A stretch of DNA of 37,496 nt, taken from an uncultured Bacilli bacterium (GTDB lineage: Bacteria > Bacillota_I > Bacilli_A > RF39 > UBA660). This document shows, in pieces, positions 34,455-37,496 of the stretch. The DNA is taken from NCBI GenBank assembly GCA_934101185.1, contig CAKOQD010000011.1, forward strand, positions 1 through 37,496, written 5' to 3'. The notes under the pieces are model-generated. The model ran no database searches. It saw only the letters and a program-made list of their open reading frames with translations, and was not told the origin of the DNA. Position 1 is the stretch's first letter. Every line of letters starts with the position of its first letter. The translations under genes were made by a program, and so were the position numbers.

Positions 34455-34504
34455 AATAAGAAATCAGCCTCTCTGGTTATAGTCAGTGGGACTGATTTCT
34501 TATT
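34455..34504. terminator. Long hairpin, probable bidirectional terminator
   Basis: 13-bp perfect stem AATAAGAAATCAG / CTGATTTCTTATT around a 24-base loop that itself can pair weakly. Sits between minus-strand promoters A and B. Confidence 0.55.
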
Positions 34505-34547
34505 ACATATTATATCACTATATTAATAACATATCAAATAAATCATG

Positions 34548-34587
34548 AAAAAAAGTGAACCCCCTGTAAGCAGCGGGTCCACCCAAT
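34548..34587 (-). ncRNA. Predicted ultra-short RNA from promoter B ending in a terminator
   Basis: Transcription from promoter B would start near 34587 and meet at once a strong hairpin (complement: GTGGACCCGCTG, loop CTTA, CAGGGGGTTCAC; one G-G mismatch and one G-T pair) followed by seven U. The RNA would be about 40 nt, almost all terminator. It may be a regulatory or antisense RNA. On the plus strand the same DNA contains a 14-codon frame (34546-34590), probably chance. Confidence 0.5.
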
Positions 34588-34593
34588 AACCAA

Positions 34594-34622
34594 ATTATAG
34601 CACATTTACCATAATCTGTCAA
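34594..34622 (-). promoter_or_regulatory. Minus-strand promoter B, full consensus
   Basis: On the complement: TTGACA, exactly 17 bp, TATAAT. A perfect consensus promoter pointing away from the glycosyltransferase gene into the terminator hairpin at 34548-34582. Confidence 0.7.
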
Positions 34623-34680
34623 ATTGAACATGTTCATTATTATTATATGTAAAACCAATAATATTTATAATCCATTTCAT

Positions 34681-34709
34681 TTGAAAACTAATATAAAATG
34701 ATATATAAT
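34681..34709 (+). promoter_or_regulatory. Promoter of the glycosyltransferase-ogt-tag genes
   Basis: TTGAAA, 17 bp, TATAAT, 24 bp before the start codon. Confidence 0.65.
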
Positions 34710-34733
34710 ATTAATACGAAAGAGGGATTATAA

Positions 34734-35723
34734 ATGAGTAGTAATATATTAATAAGTGTAATAATACCAGTACATAATACATCTAAATACTTAAATACAT
34801 GTATAGATTCTATATTAAAAAACGATTATAAAAATATTGAAATAATAATTATTGATGATAATTCAAACGATGATAGTCTAAATATACTAAAATCATACGA
34901 AAAAAGATATAAAAATATAAGTATTTACCATAATAATAAAACACTAGGACAATCAGAATCTAGAAACATTGGATTATCTCATGCTAAAGGAGACTATATA
35001 TCCTTTATAGATAGTGATGACTACATTAGTAATACTATGTACTCTAATATGATAAATCAAATAATAAAAAATAATTATCCTGATCTAATTGAAACAGACC
35101 TAATCTTTGTAAAAGACAATCACTATTACAATAAAGACTTATCATTTGCTAATACTAATAAATCATTAGAATTAGATATAAAAGAAAATATCTTAAATAC
35201 TAGTCCTTCAGTATGTAATAAATTATTTAAAAAAGAACTAATCAAAGACTATAAGTTTATAAATACTAAATGGGAAGACATTGCATTTACTACTATTATG
35301 TATTTAAGATCAAATAAAATAATAAAAACCTTTAACAAAGACTACTTTTACAGAAGAACCAACTCTGGTGTAAGCGGCATTAATCTAAAACCAAATACTA
35401 AAATAACTGAAATATTCGAAGTTACCGATGATATAATAGAAAATGCAAAAGATTTAAAAAAACTTGATTCATATCATGATGAATTACTAACTATTTGCTT
35501 TTCTGCTATTATGAAAAGAATTGAAGAAATAGATTATTGGAACATTGAAGAATCTAAAAAAGAAGAAACTAGAAATATGATGTATAAATATTTATATTTA
35601 AAATATGGAACTTTAACAGGACAAATTAAATATCTATTAATACCCAGAGTAAATGAAGTCATAATAAAAGAATATGAAGTCTATACTAATAAATGTAGAA
35701 AAGGAAGTATGACACATGTATAA
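34734..35723 (+). CDS. Family 2 glycosyltransferase
   Basis: A 329-residue GT-A fold glycosyltransferase. The N-terminus ISVIIPVHN is the nucleotide-binding strand, IDDNSNDDS (about 40-48) binds the nucleotide, SRNIGLSHAKGDYI and the DxD-type motif DSDD (93-96) bind the sugar nucleotide and metal; the C-terminal half is helical and less conserved. It transfers a sugar to a cell-surface acceptor, but donor and acceptor are not known. No transmembrane segment. AGAGGGA precedes the ATG. It overlaps ogt by 8 bp, so it is co-transcribed with a DNA repair gene, which is an unusual mix. Confidence 0.88.
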   Translation: MSSNILISVIIPVHNTSKYLNTCIDSILKNDYKNIEIIIIDDNSNDDSLNILKSYEKRYKNISIYHNNKTLGQSESRNIGLSHAKGDYISFIDSDDYISNTMYSNMINQIIKNNYPDLIETDLIFVKDNHYYNKDLSFANTNKSLELDIKENILNTSPSVCNKLFKKELIKDYKFINTKWEDIAFTTIMYLRSNKIIKTFNKDYFYRRTNSGVSGINLKPNTKITEIFEVTDDIIENAKDLKKLDSYHDELLTICFSAIMKRIEEIDYWNIEESKKEETRNMMYKYLYLKYGTLTGQIKYLLIPRVNEVIIKEYEVYTNKCRKGSMTHV

Positions 35724-36243
35724 GAAAATATATAAGTGTCCTCTTGATGATATTATTCTAACAAGTGACGGAACTTATTTAACAGGACTATATTTTAAAA
35801 ACAGTAATGATGCTAAAAAACATATTGATAATTATACAGAAAAAGACTTAGAAATATTTGATGAAACTATTAAATGGTTAGATATATATTTCAGTGGTAA
35901 TAACCCTAACTTTACACCAAAATATAAAATAAAATTAACAGACTTTGAACAACAAGTAACAGATATTATGAATAAAATACCATTCGGAAAAACAATAACA
36001 TATGGACAAATCGCAGAAATTATTGCAAAGAAAAAAGGTATTGAAAAAATGTCATCACAAGCAGTAGGAAATGCCGTAGGAAAAAATCCTATTTGTATTA
36101 TAATCCCATGCCATAGAGTAATGGGAAAAGATAACAATCTAACTGGGTATGGTGGAGGACTAAAAAATAAAATAGGACTCTTACAAATCGAAGGAAATGA
36201 TATAAGTAAATACAAAATACCCAAAAAAGGAAACAAATTATAA
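35716..36243 (+). CDS. ogt: Methylated-DNA--protein-cysteine methyltransferase
   Basis: A 175-residue suicide repair protein that moves the methyl group of O6-methylguanine to its own cysteine. The active motif PCHRVMG contains Cys132; upstream are the helix-turn-helix FGKTITYGQIAEIIA and the Asn-hinge region with AVGNAVGKNP. An N-terminal domain is present (residues 1-75), so it is of the Ogt type without an Ada domain. It starts inside the glycosyltransferase gene after a GGAAG site. The next gene, tag, is also an alkylation repair enzyme, which supports a common repair function. Confidence 0.93.
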   Translation: MYKKIYKCPLDDIILTSDGTYLTGLYFKNSNDAKKHIDNYTEKDLEIFDETIKWLDIYFSGNNPNFTPKYKIKLTDFEQQVTDIMNKIPFGKTITYGQIAEIIAKKKGIEKMSSQAVGNAVGKNPICIIIPCHRVMGKDNNLTGYGGGLKNKIGLLQIEGNDISKYKIPKKGNKL

Positions 36244-36250
36244 AAAGATA

Positions 36251-36311
36251 GCCAAAATGTAAAATAAAAATCAGCCAAAATGTAAAATGAAAATGAGCCA
36301 AAATGTAAAAT
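36251..36311 (+). repeat. Three tandem copies of a 23-bp repeat
   Basis: GCCAAAATGTAAAAT recurs at 36251, 36274 and 36297 (exact 15-bp core, 23-bp period) with spacers AAAAATCA and GAAAATGA. It fills the ogt-tag gap. Like the 33-bp triplet at 19457, it resembles the repeated ends of IS21-family elements (inference); no transposase is present. Confidence 0.85.
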
Positions 36312-36336
36312 GACTAAGTTAGAAAGGAACCAAACT

Positions 36337-36882
36337 ATGAAACAAAGATGCAAATGGTGCAATCTAAATAACCAATTATACGTAGACTATCATGATAATG
36401 AATGGTGTCAAAAAAACTTTGATGATAAATACTTATTTGAAATGTTAATACTAGAATCATTTCAAGCAGGACTTTCTTGGGAATGTATTCTAAATAAAAG
36501 AAAATATTTTAAAGAAGCATATGATAACTTCAATATAGATAAAATAATAAACTATGATGAAGAAAAAATAAATGAATTATTAACAAACCATAACATAATA
36601 AGAAACAAATTAAAAATAAAAGCAAGTATCAAAAATGCTAAAATATTTAAACAAATAACAAATGAATATAAAACATTTTATAATTACTTAAAAACATTTA
36701 CCAATGATAAAACACTCTATGAAATAAATAATACTAGAAATAATCTATCAGATGCTATTTCAAAAGATTTAAAAAAAAGAGGAATGTCTTTCATTGGTAC
36801 AACAATTATTTATTCATACCTTCAAGCAATTGGAATAATTTACTCACATGATAAACAATGTTTTATGTACAAAGAAAAATAA
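36337..36882 (+). CDS. tag: DNA-3-methyladenine glycosylase I
   Basis: A 181-residue helix-hairpin-helix glycosylase removing 3-methyladenine from DNA. The N-terminal RCKWCN (Cys5) and YHDNEWC (His19) together with the C-terminal His171 and Cys175 (SHDKQC) form the zinc site of the Tag family; FEMLILESFQAGLSWECIL is the family core. The ATG at 36337 follows GAAAGGA; an earlier in-frame ATG (36310) lies in the end of the 23-bp repeats and has no ribosome site. Following the ogt gene by about 90 bp on the same strand. Confidence 0.92.
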   Translation: MKQRCKWCNLNNQLYVDYHDNEWCQKNFDDKYLFEMLILESFQAGLSWECILNKRKYFKEAYDNFNIDKIINYDEEKINELLTNHNIIRNKLKIKASIKNAKIFKQITNEYKTFYNYLKTFTNDKTLYEINNTRNNLSDAISKDLKKRGMSFIGTTIIYSYLQAIGIIYSHDKQCFMYKEK

Positions 36883-36912
36883 TAAATAAAAATATTTAAA
36901 AGGAGGAACCTT

Positions 36913-37401
36913 ATGGGTAAAAAAATTACAAACTATTATGAGTTTCAAGAAATAATAAAAGAACTAATAGAAAACGAAAATGTACAAGCTATGAAAAACT
37001 ACATTCAACACTTTAATACAGACTGCTATGAACACTGCTATACCGTTGCATATATATGCTACAGTATAGCAAAAAAACTAAACTGGGATTACAAAGCAGT
37101 AACACGCGCAGGAATGCTTCATGATCTATTTCTATACAACTGGAGAACAAGAGAAAATGGGCGTAAAGGCCTACACGCCTTTACCCATGCAAAATGCGCA
37201 TATAAAAATGCTGTTAAAATATTTGATTTAACAGAAAAAGAACAAAACATGATAAAAACCCACATGTTTCCAGTCACAATCATTCCACCTAAATCAAAAG
37301 AGGGCTTTTTATTAACAATTGTTGATAAATACTGTGCTTTATACGAATGTGCAAAATATTTAAGTGAAAAAGCTATGTACAAAGACGTAATAAAAATATA
37401 A
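36913..37401 (+). CDS. HD-domain protein
   Basis: A 162-residue HD-superfamily phosphohydrolase. The metal ligands are visible as His in YEHCYTVAYIC (near residue 37), the HD pair in AGMLHDLFLYNW (near 70-71), a later His in KTHMFPVT and the Asp in IVDKYCALYE. Substrate (nucleotide or other phosphoester) is unknown; small stand-alone HD proteins of this shape are common in Clostridia and Bacilli. AAAAGGAGGAAC precedes the ATG. The stop codon is 18 bp before the right 77-bp repeat, so the protein is complete. Confidence 0.87.
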   Translation: MGKKITNYYEFQEIIKELIENENVQAMKNYIQHFNTDCYEHCYTVAYICYSIAKKLNWDYKAVTRAGMLHDLFLYNWRTRENGRKGLHAFTHAKCAYKNAVKIFDLTEKEQNMIKTHMFPVTIIPPKSKEGFLLTIVDKYCALYECAKYLSEKAMYKDVIKI

Positions 37402-37419
37402 GAATAAACATATCAAAAA

Positions 37420-37496
37420 TGAACTAGTCAAGTAAAAATAGACAGTTTATAAAAAACAATCATTAAAACCCTGATTCAATTTTATATTGAATTGGG
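37420..37496. repeat. Right copy of 77-bp terminal inverted repeat
   Basis: Exact reverse complement of 1-77. The boundary with unique DNA is sharp (TGAACTAG begins at 37420). Together with the left copy it means the same sequence borders the window on both sides, pointing outwards in opposite orientation. Confidence 0.95.

Noticed and set aside
34546..34590. 14-codon plus-strand frame MKKSEPPVSSGSTQ
   Set aside because: It coincides exactly with the terminator hairpin of the minus-strand RNA and has no ribosome binding site.
33913..34733. DGR template repeat or reverse transcriptase in the intergenic region
   Set aside because: Apart from 33913-34056 the region is AT-rich, holds no copy of the VR sequence on either strand that I can find, and no frame longer than a few dozen codons.
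1..37496. 37-kb composite transposon between the inverted repeats
   Set aside because: The interior has core genes (rnc, gpmA, addAB, psd, yidD, tRNA-Ser) and no transposase, so a repeat-bounded chromosome piece is far more likely.

Overview
The window is very A+T-rich, uses the standard bacterial code (UGA is a stop, e.g. in the ATGA overlaps of addA and cadC with the next genes), has strong AGGAGG/GGTGA-type ribosome binding sites and many TTGACA-17-TATAAT or TGnTATAAT promoters. It carries Gram-positive hallmarks: AddAB instead of RecBCD, a YnbB-type methionine gamma-lyase family protein, YitT, CadC/CadA, a single-copy phosphoketolase and an RHH mini-protein. This fits an uncultured low-GC member of Bacilli (gut RF39/Erysipelotrichales-like lineages are my best guess); the lineage is inferred, not proven. 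Both ends are the same 77-bp sequence in inverted orientation, so the piece probably stops at two copies of a repeat (an insertion-sequence end is likely).

Layout: 1-1.9 kb, repeat end, an MscS-type channel (-) and a small lipoprotein. 2.0-11.0 kb, mostly one strand: an SDR reductase, a PLP enzyme, a NUDIX hydrolase, then the addB-addA-yitT operon for double-strand break processing. 11.1-13.4 kb, phosphoketolase with its own promoter and terminator. 13.5-14.6 kb, two unknown genes behind a (TA)9-containing promoter. 14.7-17.0 kb, phosphatidylserine decarboxylase facing a PAP2 phosphatase, then gpmA. 17.0-19.5 kb, cadC-cadA with an ArsR-type operator. 19.5-24.3 kb, three 33-bp repeats, a protein with two HEPN-type RNxxxH motifs, a U32 (RlhA/TrhP-like) RNA-modification protein and a second SDR. 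24.4-30.5 kb, a tail-anchored unknown, tRNA-Ser(GCU), RHH protein, UvsE, zinc-ribbon membrane protein, M23 peptidase, a ZnuA-like lipoprotein without its usual histidines, yidD and rnc. 30.7-33.9 kb, a 1064-residue surface protein. 34.7-37.4 kb, glycosyltransferase, Ogt, Tag and an HD protein.

The most striking element is the 3' end of the 1064-residue surface protein. Its last 153 bp (33757-33909) switch abruptly to about 59% G+C and 12% A, none of the 51 codons ends in A, and the encoded residues end a formylglycine-generating-enzyme/C-type-lectin-like domain. A 7-bp hairpin with a GAA loop straddles the stop codon. These are the hallmarks of the variable region (VR) of a diversity-generating retroelement (DGR). 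No reverse transcriptase, accessory protein or template repeat lies in the window, so the DGR would have to act from elsewhere in the genome. Immediately downstream is a perfectly paired 79-nt four-helix cloverleaf that is not a tRNA, followed by palindromes and two minus-strand promoters driving very short RNAs. The two-HEPN protein, co-directional with a putative RNA-hydroxylating U32 enzyme, is the second candidate for an undescribed system.
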